A DNA stretch of 45,841 nucleotides, from the NCBI GenBank assembly GCA_015057615.1, contig SVEA01000121.1, positions 1-45,841 of the forward strand, in the 5' to 3' direction. Shown piece by piece: positions 34,478 through 43,732 of the stretch. The notes beneath the pieces were generated by a model, which saw nothing but the letters and a program-made list of their open reading frames with translations, was not told the DNA's origin and searched no databases. The first letter of the stretch is position 1, and each line of letters opens with the position of its first letter. Made by a program: the position numbers and the translations under genes. Source of the stretch: Lachnospiraceae bacterium. Lineage in GTDB: Bacteria > Bacillota > Clostridia > Lachnospirales > Lachnospiraceae.

Positions 34478-36317
34478 TTTCAAATCCATCCTTTAAAAGA
34501 GTCTTGTGCATCGTCACCAAACCAACTCCTTCATTGATTACCTCATAGGGGCCAAAACCGGCAGGAATAATAACCATATCCAGATACTCCTGCTTGAAGA
34601 ATTTATCGGGATCGGTCAAGGAACGGATCAGGCATTTCTCACCATCTACCAGGGTTAGCACATGGAAACGGTCCGTTGTTTCATCCGTATATCGGTCGGC
34701 AAAGATAACATTTCTTAAGCTAAAGTAAATGAGATCATGTTCTCCGACAATCGTTTCCGTAAAGCCGTCGTTACGTATTACCCTTGGCTCCTGTATGAAA
34801 TTCTGTTTCACATAGTCCTCTTTAAAATCTCTTCTTAATACCTTATCCCCATAGTAGGTATGAATGGGGCGGAGATTCCCCTCCAAATCCTTACGCATGT
34901 AATCATACATCTTATAGGTATAGGATCCGATGGTCAGACTGCCGATCTCCAGAATTAGCTGGTTTCTGCCGGAAGCATGTATGGTACCCGCAGGAATTAA
35001 AAACTGCATTCCCGGCTTGGAGGGTACGGAGGCAACATAGGCATCATGGTCAAAGCCCTCCCCATACTTTTCCGCTCTTTTGGCTTTCTCTATAAACTCT
35101 TCTACATCCGCATTTTCCTTAAATCCGCAATAGGTCTTCGCCTGCTGCCCGGTTACTACCATATAATAGCTCTCATCCTGGCGGCCCAGCTCGCCATTGT
35201 TCTCTTTTACAAATTCTCCGTCCGGATGTACCTGAATTGACATATTTCCACTGGAGTGGAAAGTATCGTCATAATTAAAGCGAATCGGGAAATATCCTCC
35301 AAACTTTTTGTGAGCCTTGCTGCCCATAAGCGCTTCACCAATGGTCTGCACAAAGCAGTAGAACGGAAATTCCAGCTGCATATCTGCCAGATCCGCCACA
35401 ATAGAAACCTCCATCGGAATCAAATCGAATACCCAGGCACAGTTTTTCATTTCCTTCGGTAAATTACGGAGCTTTTTTACGTAAAATCCACCCCATACAC
35501 CTTCTAGATATACCGGTCTGCAGCGAAGAGGGTACGATACCATTACTTCAAATAGTTCTTTCATTTTCGCAAGCGGAAGCAGCTGCATCCCGTCCGGATG
35601 GTCTCCGGTTATGTAATAATCAATCAAATTATTTCTGATTAATTTTCCTCGATGTGCCATTGCAATCTCAAAATCCACATAATAGCTTCTGCGTAACATC
35701 AGGTTGATAGCCATTCTGCCTTTTTCACCCAGATTGCCGCAGGATCCGTTACGGATATTTAAAATTGTCCTCTTTTGCGTCATATCAATAAACAGCTTCA
35801 GATCACAATATTCACGGAAGGAATCCATCAGTGCCGCATTCCCGTAAAAAATCAATGCACCATGGCCATTTTTCTTAAAATCCTTCAGCTGCCGAAGAAT
35901 TTGCTCCTTCTTTTCTTTTGACATTAAGCTTTGATAATCTTTGTCGTATAGTCTACCGTATAAAAGCACTGGATCTTCTTCCCGGTCCTCCGGCAGATAC
36001 GGAAGCAATTGTTCATGCAGCGCATCGCTGTCCAGCCAAACCTCTTCCGTATTGAGAACGGTTGCCTTTACATCAAATAATTGTGCCAAACGTAGGGATA
36101 CAAGCCCGGAAAACTGTTCAAAGGGAGCACTGATATAACCGTCAATTCCCACGATACAGCTTTTTCCCTTAGAAATCATATCATTGATTGCAGACGCTAC
36201 TTTATCTGCCGTCTGCATTGAATTCCTTGTAAATGTTTTTTTGATCTCCTCATTTAAGTGGATATGGTTGATTGCCCTGGGATCGTCATAAGGGTATGGA
36301 TTAAACATAAAACTCAT
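34470..36317 (-). CDS. Class I mannose-6-phosphate isomerase-like protein with N-terminal extension
   Basis: 615 aa, nearly twice a plain class I isomerase. Residues 30-240 form an extra domain resembling a uridine-kinase fold whose P-loop is degenerate (KSCIVGIDGYISAPFEQFSG). The C-terminal part carries the cupin core: SIQVHPDGEFVKENNG and FLIPAGTIHASGRNQLILEI, with QVHPD and the His of GTIHASG as metal ligands. The class interconverts mannose-6-P and fructose-6-P, but the wide context suggests another aldose phosphate is possible. It stands between the isomerase and ROK kinase genes, consistent with a catabolic route. Confidence 0.8.
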   Translation of the reverse strand: MSFMFNPYPYDDPRAINHIHLNEEIKKTFTRNSMQTADKVASAINDMISKGKSCIVGIDGYISAPFEQFSGLVSLRLAQLFDVKATVLNTEEVWLDSDALHEQLLPYLPEDREEDPVLLYGRLYDKDYQSLMSKEKKEQILRQLKDFKKNGHGALIFYGNAALMDSFREYCDLKLFIDMTQKRTILNIRNGSCGNLGEKGRMAINLMLRRSYYVDFEIAMAHRGKLIRNNLIDYYITGDHPDGMQLLPLAKMKELFEVMVSYPLRCRPVYLEGVWGGFYVKKLRNLPKEMKNCAWVFDLIPMEVSIVADLADMQLEFPFYCFVQTIGEALMGSKAHKKFGGYFPIRFNYDDTFHSSGNMSIQVHPDGEFVKENNGELGRQDESYYMVVTGQQAKTYCGFKENADVEEFIEKAKRAEKYGEGFDHDAYVASVPSKPGMQFLIPAGTIHASGRNQLILEIGSLTIGSYTYKMYDYMRKDLEGNLRPIHTYYGDKVLRRDFKEDYVKQNFIQEPRVIRNDGFTETIVGEHDLIYFSLRNVIFADRYTDETTDRFHVLTLVDGEKCLIRSLTDPDKFFKQEYLDMVIIPAGFGPYEVINEGVGLVTMHKTLLKDGFENE

Positions 36318-36397
36318 AGAAGTTACATTCCTTTCAATTTACTCATATACTGAGCCTATTTTTGTCATCTCGTTTACAGGATTCCTTCTGATTTCAA

Positions 36398-37819
36398 TCA
36401 GATATGGTAGAAATCAAGCCCTAACAGGCCGGCCAGATTCTCCAGCTCAGCCGTATAGTCTCCTTCCACTATTCCATAATGCTGTGTAACCCCAATTTTT
36501 ATTAACTGATCAAACAATTCCTGCAATGTCCCTTTCAAAGGCCGAAACTTACCATGGGAATAGGATGTGATAAAATGGTTTGTCGGCAGTGCTTCCACAA
36601 GCGTGCATACCATTTTATACCGTCCGTTGCATTCCGAAATATGCAGCATCGTTTTTACCCCCGGCGGAATAACATACCACGCAAAAGGAGCTCCCGCATA
36701 CTTGTAACCTGATTTTGCGAATCTCACATCCTTGCCGATTTTGACCTTACCTTCTCCAGTGTAGTCATTTGGACCGGCATGTCCTGCGATGAAGCATTCC
36801 TGCTCCAAATCAATGTGAAACGGTTCGATAAAGCTGACACATCTGCCACTTAGCAATTTCAGTATATAAACAGCCAGTCCTCCGCCTAAATCCCCTTCCG
36901 GAACAACACTGATGTCGCCTCCGTCCGGAGTCGGCAAGAACCCCGGCCGAAGCCCGACTTCTGTCAGCAAAACCGTATCAACGTCATTCAACACCAGCAT
37001 ATTGACGCCTGCTTTTCTTGCAAGCTTCTCCAGTCCCAGAGATGCTCTTACGGATGCCCCCAATTTGTCCATATCAACATCATCAAGTAATTCATAGCGC
37101 TCCATCAGCAAGCTGCAATTGTCATTTACCTCCTCTTCTTTGACGGCTTCAATCTCCTTCATCAAGGAAGCAACCGACAGAAACCTAAGTTCAGGACCGA
37201 TTTTTGTAAATATCTGATAAGGATCCATATAGGTTGACCACATTACTTCATTATAAGAAGCAAGTAATCCAAAGTTGGATGTCCGAAGCTTTGAACGAAC
37301 CGCGGCAGCCAAAAAGAAACTTTTTGATTTTTTCATTAACTCCGGCAAAGTTCCGATGATTGTCCGCAGCATAGGTCTTTGGATACGCTGTATGGAGCCC
37401 GATGCTTCCAGGGAGCCCACCAATCCCCCGGCACTTAAGAATTCCACAAAATCATTCTCCTCAAAGGTATTCTGAAAGGAAATGCCGGTTCTGGTTTTGC
37501 AGGCAAACAGAATTGGAATGGGGAACATATCCCTCAAGAATCGGATCCACAGGAAATCCTCCGCCCAACTTAAAAACAATGCAAATACACAGTCTACTTT
37601 TTCGTTATAAAATGCATTCATTGCGTATTCCAAATCTGCTCTGCTGTATATCTGCCCCGTGTAAACAGTATCACAAAAGGAATTCATATTTTGTACATAC
37701 TCTTCTGCTTCAATTAATTTTCTTTGCTCATAGGTACCGTCCTCGGTATCTGCTCCAAGCCTTCGAAATCGCTCGGTTGCGATGAGAAGGATCCCTACTT
37801 TTGCTTTTATTCTGTCCAT
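36398..37819 (-). CDS. L-fucose/L-arabinose isomerase family protein
   Basis: 473 aa from ATG 37819 (MDRIKAKVGILLIATERFR), preceded by GGGAG with 5-base spacing; the frame extends to 37867. The Rossmann-like N-terminus, the middle helical part and the C-terminal barrel follow the FucI/AraA plan. VVPEGDLGGGLAVYILKLLS and FIEPFHIDLEQECFIAGHAG hold the expected Glu, Asp and His metal ligands. The family converts aldoses to ketoses. The substrate cannot be told from sequence alone. It follows the binding-protein gene, separated by a strong hairpin. Confidence 0.75.
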   Translation of the reverse strand: MDRIKAKVGILLIATERFRRLGADTEDGTYEQRKLIEAEEYVQNMNSFCDTVYTGQIYSRADLEYAMNAFYNEKVDCVFALFLSWAEDFLWIRFLRDMFPIPILFACKTRTGISFQNTFEENDFVEFLSAGGLVGSLEASGSIQRIQRPMLRTIIGTLPELMKKSKSFFLAAAVRSKLRTSNFGLLASYNEVMWSTYMDPYQIFTKIGPELRFLSVASLMKEIEAVKEEEVNDNCSLLMERYELLDDVDMDKLGASVRASLGLEKLARKAGVNMLVLNDVDTVLLTEVGLRPGFLPTPDGGDISVVPEGDLGGGLAVYILKLLSGRCVSFIEPFHIDLEQECFIAGHAGPNDYTGEGKVKIGKDVRFAKSGYKYAGAPFAWYVIPPGVKTMLHISECNGRYKMVCTLVEALPTNHFITSYSHGKFRPLKGTLQELFDQLIKIGVTQHYGIVEGDYTAELENLAGLLGLDFYHI

Positions 37820-37863
37820 ATTCACTCCCATCTGACTAATCCGCTGCTTATGAAAAGCATCTT

Positions 37864-37909
37864 GCATTCTATAAAAGGACTTGATTGTTCCGTCCTTTTA
37901 TAGAAATGC
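37864..37909 (-). other. Strong intercistronic hairpin after the sugar-binding protein gene
   Basis: GCATTTCTATAAAAGGAC and GTCCTTTTATAGAATGC pair over about 16 bp with an 11-base loop and no U-run. Its position right after the stop of the binding-protein gene suits a processed or stabilised 3' end that keeps that mRNA abundant. Confidence 0.65.
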
Positions 37910-37922
37910 GGTGTCCTAATGT

Positions 37923-39491
37923 CTATTGCCCATTCTGTTCCTTCCAGGCTTCGGTAGCCTCTTTTTCATACTCTAAGCCGCCTTCCGAATCCCATCTTTT
38001 CATATATTCGTCATAAATAGCCTTGATGTCACCGTCTGCCGTAATAATTGCCACATACATTTCTTTTATGATTTGATCTAAATCTGCACCATAATCCTGT
38101 CTGGTTTCCAGTGATCTAATAATATTAACCGCCGGAAGCATCTCATCATAAGCCAATTGTGTGCCCGCTTTGCTCTGTTCATTCATGGTACGTAACTCGC
38201 AATTATTAATCGGTTTCATAAATTCCGCATAAACAAAGCCTCCGTTTGCTCTGTGTGTGGCAGAATCAGTATACTCGCCGATATATTCATATTTTCCGCT
38301 TGCTTCGTCTATCCAGCGGAACATTACATCCTCTACACCAAAGTACAATAATTCATTACCTTCCTCAGAATTGCAGTAATCAGCGACGCGAAGCGCAGCT
38401 TCAACATCCTCGCAATCTGCAGAGATTAAATAGCCTTTCGTAACCAGAGCAAAATTCGGTTTCACGCCATGTTTTCCGTCAGGACCGGCAATAACGGCAA
38501 AATCAAAGGTCGGTGCGGGATCCTCCGTATAACGGACCGGCATCCAGTTGTTTGTAGGACCTGCACACTGAAAGTTTAAAGCTCCTGCCTGTCCGGTCCA
38601 AAGCTTACCGAACATATCCATGTTCGTAATGGTTGCCCATTCCGGCTCCACCAAGCCGTCATTCATCAATTTTCTTATGTAGGTCATTGCATCCAGGAAG
38701 TTTTTATGCTTCGCCCAAGTTGTCACCGTACCGTCTTCCAACTCTATTGCAGAGTCGAAAGGAATTCCATAGGCACCGAAAATTGGATCAAAAGATTTAA
38801 AAGAACTGTCTGCTGCCAAACCAAAGGTATCATTTTTGCCATTCTTATCCGGGTCGTCAAAAGTAAACGCATGCATAACATTATAGAAGCTGTCAAGATC
38901 CGTAGGCATCTCGAGTCCGAGGTTCTTCAGCCAGTCGGTTCTGATATTCATATTGGTGCCATAGGCAACGTTGCCTGTGGGGATAAGATATACTCCATCC
39001 TGGTTCATCGGGCTGGTATAAATGATGTCGCCTACATTGGACATAATATTCGTCCCGTCTTTCTCCAGATATTTGCTCACATCGGCGATCAGACCGGCAT
39101 CAATATACTCTTGGGCTTCACTTCCGCCGGCTAGGAAAATATCAGGCAGATCTCCGGACGCTACCATGGTGCTTCTCTTGGTAGCCAGATCCTTCGAAGG
39201 AACATAAATGATCTCCAAATCGGTATTTGTTCTCTTTTCTAATTCCTGTATTACCAGGTTGTCACTCTTTGGCGTATTATCCCCGGAAATTAAAATCGAA
39301 ATCTTAGGCCGTTTTGATGTATCTTCCTTGGCCACATCCCCCTTGTCACCGCTAGTCTCCTCCTTACCGGTTTCCTTTGCCGCATCCTTTACCGCACCCT
39401 TATCATCCCCGTTATTCTTGCCGCATGCAGTCAGTGAAAGTAACATTGTTGCCATGATAATAATGCTGATGATTTTTTTCATTGTTTTCAT
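37923..39491 (-). CDS. CUT1 sugar ABC transporter substrate-binding lipoprotein
   Basis: 522 aa from ATG 39491; GGAG lies seven bases upstream, and the frame extends to 39509. Lipoprotein signal MKKIISIIIMATMLLSLTAC with Cys in the lipobox (LTAC), then a charged linker. The body is a family 1 extracellular solute-binding protein of the long LipO/YtcQ-like type: NTDLEIIYVPSKDLATKRST, GDLPDIFLAG, PDKNGKNDTFGLAADSSF, and the C-terminal YDEYMKRWDSEGG. Such proteins feed oligosaccharides to LplB/YtcP-type permeases, which are the next genes upstream in the operon. Confidence 0.9.
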   Translation of the reverse strand: MKTMKKIISIIIMATMLLSLTACGKNNGDDKGAVKDAAKETGKEETSGDKGDVAKEDTSKRPKISILISGDNTPKSDNLVIQELEKRTNTDLEIIYVPSKDLATKRSTMVASGDLPDIFLAGGSEAQEYIDAGLIADVSKYLEKDGTNIMSNVGDIIYTSPMNQDGVYLIPTGNVAYGTNMNIRTDWLKNLGLEMPTDLDSFYNVMHAFTFDDPDKNGKNDTFGLAADSSFKSFDPIFGAYGIPFDSAIELEDGTVTTWAKHKNFLDAMTYIRKLMNDGLVEPEWATITNMDMFGKLWTGQAGALNFQCAGPTNNWMPVRYTEDPAPTFDFAVIAGPDGKHGVKPNFALVTKGYLISADCEDVEAALRVADYCNSEEGNELLYFGVEDVMFRWIDEASGKYEYIGEYTDSATHRANGGFVYAEFMKPINNCELRTMNEQSKAGTQLAYDEMLPAVNIIRSLETRQDYGADLDQIIKEMYVAIITADGDIKAIYDEYMKRWDSEGGLEYEKEATEAWKEQNGQ

Positions 39492-39536
39492 TTCTTTGCT
39501 CCTTCCCATAATTGAATTATCTATATCTAATTACAC

Positions 39537-40448
39537 TTATCCTTTTACCGATCCTACAAGAACACCTTTGGTATAGTATTTTTGTAAAAACGGATAAACG
39601 ATCAAAACAGGTATTACAGAGACCGCAATCACAGTCATCTTCATGGTATCCTCCGTCAGTGCAGCTGCGGAACCAAGATTGCTCAAATCCCCAAGTGCTC
39701 CCTTACCGCCCGCCGCAGTGATCAACTGTCTTAAATACACTTGAAGTAACTGCATATCAGATTTATTTACATATAAAACACCATCCATGTAGGAATTCCA
39801 GTTCCCAATTCCGTAGAACATTGTCACTGCCGCCAGCGCAGGCTTTGATAAGGGCAGGATGATTTTATAGAAAATTTGAAATGCATTTGCTCCGTCCAGG
39901 AAAGCACTTTCCTCCAGAGACGGCGGCAGAGATTGAAAAAAATTACGCAGAATAAACATATCATAAGCGCTCATTGCACCGGGAAGTATGTACACCAAAT
40001 AATTGTCAATTAACCCCAGTTCCTTTACCAGCAGATAGGTTGGAATCATTCCACCGCTGAATAGCATCGTAAAGAAAATCATCATTGAGAAAAACCCCCG
40101 CCCCTTGAATCTCGGAAGAGATAAGGGATATGCGGTCAGCGCAGTGAGGATAACGCTGAGTGCTGTTCCGAAAATAGTTTTAAACAGGGTATTGCCGAAA
40201 GCCACAAAGATCTGCTCCGTCTGAAACAGAAGCTGATAGGACAGTATGCTAAAGTCCCTCGGATATAAGAAGATGCCTCCGCCCATGGATGCCTTCGAGT
40301 CCGAAAGTGAATACATCAGTACATGCCAAAAGGGATATATTGTAATTATCACGATGATCGTCAATATAATTCCGATGAAGCCGCTTGAGATACGATCACC
40401 GATTGTTTTCTTTTTCTTCCATACTTTTTGCTTGCTCTTTGTCCTCAT
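39537..40448 (-). CDS. CUT1 sugar ABC permease (YtcP/LplC type)
   Basis: 303 aa from ATG 40448. An in-frame ATG at 40460 directly touches GGGAG and leaves no spacer, though it may be annotated as the start elsewhere. Six membrane helices. FFTMLFSGGMIPTYLLVKEL and the EAA loop EESAFLDGANAFQIFYKIIL, then PLSKPALAAV, mark the MalG-like partner of an LplB-type permease. It ends VYPFLQKYYTKGVLVGSVKG, the classic C-terminus of this group. It starts 16 bases after the stop of the first permease. Confidence 0.9.
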   Translation of the reverse strand: MRTKSKQKVWKKKKTIGDRISSGFIGIILTIIVIITIYPFWHVLMYSLSDSKASMGGGIFLYPRDFSILSYQLLFQTEQIFVAFGNTLFKTIFGTALSVILTALTAYPLSLPRFKGRGFFSMMIFFTMLFSGGMIPTYLLVKELGLIDNYLVYILPGAMSAYDMFILRNFFQSLPPSLEESAFLDGANAFQIFYKIILPLSKPALAAVTMFYGIGNWNSYMDGVLYVNKSDMQLLQVYLRQLITAAGGKGALGDLSNLGSAAALTEDTMKMTVIAVSVIPVLIVYPFLQKYYTKGVLVGSVKG

Positions 40449-40464
40449 ACCTTTATCCATCTCC

Positions 40465-41415
40465 CTACATAATAGCGCTGTCTCTGTCGATGACCCTTGC
40501 TATTTGATTCGTAATAAGCACCAGTACCAATCCGATCATAGATTCCAAGAATCCCGCGGCTGTCGCGATTCCAAATTTTCTTTGCTCTAATCCAAGACGA
40601 TATACATAGGTACTGATAATATCAGCCTTGGAAATAACAATATCGTTGGAGATCGCAAATATTTGGTCAAATCCCGCATTCATAATGCCTCCGACACGGA
40701 AGATCAGAAGGGTAATGATGGTAGGCTTTAGACTAGCCAGGGTAATATGCCACATCTGGCGCCATCTGCCCGCTCCGTCAAGGGCTGCTGCCTCGTACTG
40801 CTCCGTATCGATTCCCGATATGGCGGCAAGATAAACAATGGTACCAATACCGGCTGCCTGCCAGATATACGATATGGTAATTACCTCCCGGAACGTATCC
40901 TTGTTGGTAAGCAGATTAACGACCTCCCCCCGATATCCAATGAGGCTGGCAAGACTTGCCATGATGCCGGTATTCGGTGAAAAGATTGCCGTCATTAAAC
41001 CATAAATAACAATCCAAGATATAAAGTTTGGCAGTATTACTGCCGTCTGTACTAATTTCTTCAACTTACTTCTTTTTACTTCATTAATTAATAAAGCCAA
41101 AATGATAGGAGCCGGAAAACCAAAGATTAATTTTGAAAAACTGATAATGATATTATTGCAAAACGCACGTTGAAACGCATTTCGTTTGAATAAATCAATA
41201 AAATTTGCAAATCCGATCCACGGTGCGTTTGAGATGCTTGAGGTGATTTTATAGTCTTTAAAAGCAATGGTCAGTCCATACATTGGAATATATCTGAAGA
41301 TAATGATGTACAGAATTCCGGGCAGAATCATCAAATACAATAGATAATTTTTTTTCATTTCCAGCAGCAACTTGTTGTACCAACTTTTCTTGCCAGTAAT
41401 AGCTACATTTTTCAT
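40465..41415 (-). CDS. CUT1 sugar ABC permease (LplB type)
   Basis: 316 aa. MILPGILYIIIFRYIPMYGL near the start, a six-helix core, and the EAA loop EQYEAAALDGAGRWRQMWHI, then TLASLKPTII, identify a MalF-like subunit of the LplB group. ATG follows GGAG with 8-base spacing. No ATPase is encoded in this operon, so a shared MsmK-type ATPase from elsewhere must energise the importer, as is common for CUT1 systems in Firmicutes. Confidence 0.9.
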   Translation of the reverse strand: MKNVAITGKKSWYNKLLLEMKKNYLLYLMILPGILYIIIFRYIPMYGLTIAFKDYKITSSISNAPWIGFANFIDLFKRNAFQRAFCNNIIISFSKLIFGFPAPIILALLINEVKRSKLKKLVQTAVILPNFISWIVIYGLMTAIFSPNTGIMASLASLIGYRGEVVNLLTNKDTFREVITISYIWQAAGIGTIVYLAAISGIDTEQYEAAALDGAGRWRQMWHITLASLKPTIITLLIFRVGGIMNAGFDQIFAISNDIVISKADIISTYVYRLGLEQRKFGIATAAGFLESMIGLVLVLITNQIARVIDRDSAIM

Positions 41416-41488
41416 TCCTGTTTCTCCTTTTCATAATATTAATCTGTTTGCTAATAGAAGGATTCATCATCTCAGATGCCAAATTACT

Positions 41489-43456
41489 TTAACGCAGCTT
41501 TAACATGCAATATACATCATCACCCTCAAGAGAGATTATCCGGCCCGGCACTTCAAAGGTACAGGGGGTATGGCTTTTATTCATAAACACAAGCAGAGTT
41601 TCATCCTCATATTCATACTCGGTCATAATGACATTCTCCGGCAAAGGGTATATTGTATTTACAACAAATTTGCCTTCATAGAAAAACCTATGGTATTTAT
41701 CCTTCAGATCAATCAATTTTTTGATGTGCGCAGCATAACCACTCATTCCGTCAATTCCGATGACACGGCCTCGATAAATGGATACATCAAAGCGATATCC
41801 CATGACAAATGCATAATTTAACTGCAGTTTATAATCTGCACGTTCATCATGGATAAACCGGTTTGTCATGATCGTCTCTGGAAATGTTCTTAAATACATC
41901 TGCGGAAAACCATTCTCTGCATACCAGTTACCGAGATCGCAGCCATGATGATAGTCCAGATAAGGGGCAAAAATATCGACTGTGGTTTCCGATCCCAGAG
42001 CTTTCTCCCCGGTCAGTAACCCCCGCATGGCCTTAAAATTACCGGCACGGTACTTCGGATCCAGGTCCCCGCGGTTTCCATGCTTATGGGTTTTATCAAA
42101 GCAAAGCCAGCAATGATGTCCTCCGATTTGATCATAGAAGATGGAGTCCGGATCAAAAGATAATTTGATCTTGCCATTCTCCAATAATTTGTCCCGCCAT
42201 TCGTCCGTTGCCTGACATGCCTCCGCAAAAGTCTTATAACCAAAGGTACGAAGGATTGTGCCGCGGTTGGCAAATTGATAGTGATCCAGGTATTCATTCC
42301 CGTCGATATCTTTTCTTGATATTTTGTGGCCGGTTTCTTTATAAAACTCTGATTTTACATCCATTAATACGCCATTGGTATAAAGCGCCACATGGCCTCC
42401 CATATCCTGTATTTCCCGTATGGCCTTTTTTAACTCATCCTCTCCGCCCAGCAACGGATCCGGTTCATATAGCGGATATCCGTTATCGAAACGGCCTTTC
42501 CACCAGCCAAATACCATGAGCATATCCAGACCGTACTTTTTGCCATTCTTATAAAGCTGCGGCAGATCCTTGTACTTCCAGAAGACCTCGCCGTATTGAT
42601 GGCGCAGGATGATTCTCTGCCAGCCGGTAAAATTTTTTACCCATTGGGGTTTCTTTGCAGGAACGAACCAATGATTCCGCGCCCAGCTGCCATAAATGTC
42701 AGAACCGTTTCTCCAATCCCCTTCCTGTAAGCTGATGATATTATGCGCACAGGATATTTTCTCCCCCTGTAATGCCAGCGGATAATGACATATTGTCAGG
42801 AGTAGTCTCGGGTCCGAATTTCTGGGGCTGATTCCGGCATTAAACACACAGGTCCGCATCTCCAGGTCATGGCGGCCCACATACAAAAAGTATCCTCCGC
42901 TCTCCACGCCGAACCACGCCATATTGGAAGGCCGGGGATAGACTAACGGCGACCATATCTCGTGATAATCCGCAGCCATATATTCCGTATGATATTTCTC
43001 CAGCTTTACCCATGGATTTTCCAGGCGTTCTCCAAGGCCACGACTGCGGTATAATACATCGTTTTCTCTTTTCTCATCACAAACCGATGACAAATCAAGA
43101 AAAGGCAGCTGCAGCTCATTCACACGAGCTTCATCCTGATTATCGACCTCAGCCCACATCTCGATCTCTGAGCTTCTCTGTCGGATATGAATTGTGAGCT
43201 TGACCTCATACTTTCTTCCGGTTTCATCCACCAAAGAATCATAGGTTATATCACTGCCATCGGCAAGATCGGTAACCCTTCCGGTCTGAATGGAGGATGG
43301 TATCATAATCTCACGATAATAATCGTCATCCATATGAATTCTCCAGAAATCCGCCTTTTCCGGATTGGACAGTGGTAAACCATCGGCAAACCAGCAAATA
43401 CGGTTTGCTTGGGAATTCAACTTGAAATTTAGTTTGTTACACCTATTATTCTGCAT
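41489..43456 (-). CDS. Putative glycoside hydrolase, TIM-barrel type (DUF6259-like)
   Basis: 655 aa, no signal peptide, so cytoplasmic. The first 260 residues form a beta-sandwich (SSEIEMWAEVDNQDEARVNE..., AWFGVESGGYFLYVGRHDLE). The middle is a barrel: YGLDMLMVFGWWKGRFDNGY, GGHVALYTNGVLMD, DPDSIFYDQIGGHHCWLCFD and GSETTVDIFAPYLDYHHGCD. FYDQIGG and GSETTVD are plausible sites for the catalytic acids. It belongs to the DUF6259-like group as far as I can tell. It is the first gene after the near-consensus promoter, so it likely cleaves the oligosaccharide brought in by the CUT1 transporter. Substrate unknown. Confidence 0.7.
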   Translation of the reverse strand: MQNNRCNKLNFKLNSQANRICWFADGLPLSNPEKADFWRIHMDDDYYREIMIPSSIQTGRVTDLADGSDITYDSLVDETGRKYEVKLTIHIRQRSSEIEMWAEVDNQDEARVNELQLPFLDLSSVCDEKRENDVLYRSRGLGERLENPWVKLEKYHTEYMAADYHEIWSPLVYPRPSNMAWFGVESGGYFLYVGRHDLEMRTCVFNAGISPRNSDPRLLLTICHYPLALQGEKISCAHNIISLQEGDWRNGSDIYGSWARNHWFVPAKKPQWVKNFTGWQRIILRHQYGEVFWKYKDLPQLYKNGKKYGLDMLMVFGWWKGRFDNGYPLYEPDPLLGGEDELKKAIREIQDMGGHVALYTNGVLMDVKSEFYKETGHKISRKDIDGNEYLDHYQFANRGTILRTFGYKTFAEACQATDEWRDKLLENGKIKLSFDPDSIFYDQIGGHHCWLCFDKTHKHGNRGDLDPKYRAGNFKAMRGLLTGEKALGSETTVDIFAPYLDYHHGCDLGNWYAENGFPQMYLRTFPETIMTNRFIHDERADYKLQLNYAFVMGYRFDVSIYRGRVIGIDGMSGYAAHIKKLIDLKDKYHRFFYEGKFVVNTIYPLPENVIMTEYEYEDETLLVFMNKSHTPCTFEVPGRIISLEGDDVYCMLKLR

Positions 43457-43554
43457 ACGTTCTCCTTTTAAATATTCATCTGTTTGTTAATCGAGGTTTC
43501 ATTTAAAATAACCGATATGTAGTATTTATACGCAAATTAATTAATTGTATAGTT

Positions 43555-43583
43555 ATTATACTACCCATAAGCAGATATGTCAA
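43555..43583 (-). promoter_or_regulatory. Near-consensus sigma-A promoter of the carbohydrate operon
   Basis: On the minus strand TTGACA, 17 bases, TATAAT: a perfect match with ideal spacing. The predicted start lies near 43548, giving a 90-base AT-rich leader before the glycosidase ATG. Such strength suggests a repressor or catabolite control acts on it, but I see no clear operator. Confidence 0.85.
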
Positions 43584-43732
43584 TTATATATAAGTTATTT
43601 TTTATGAATTATCTTTATAGAATTTTTTCCGGGCATTTTATACAAAATGCAAAGAGCTATCTTCGATATTTAATGTATTATTTATACAAAACCTACAAAT
43701 CCATTGTTATCGTATGGGAAATTGCATCCATC

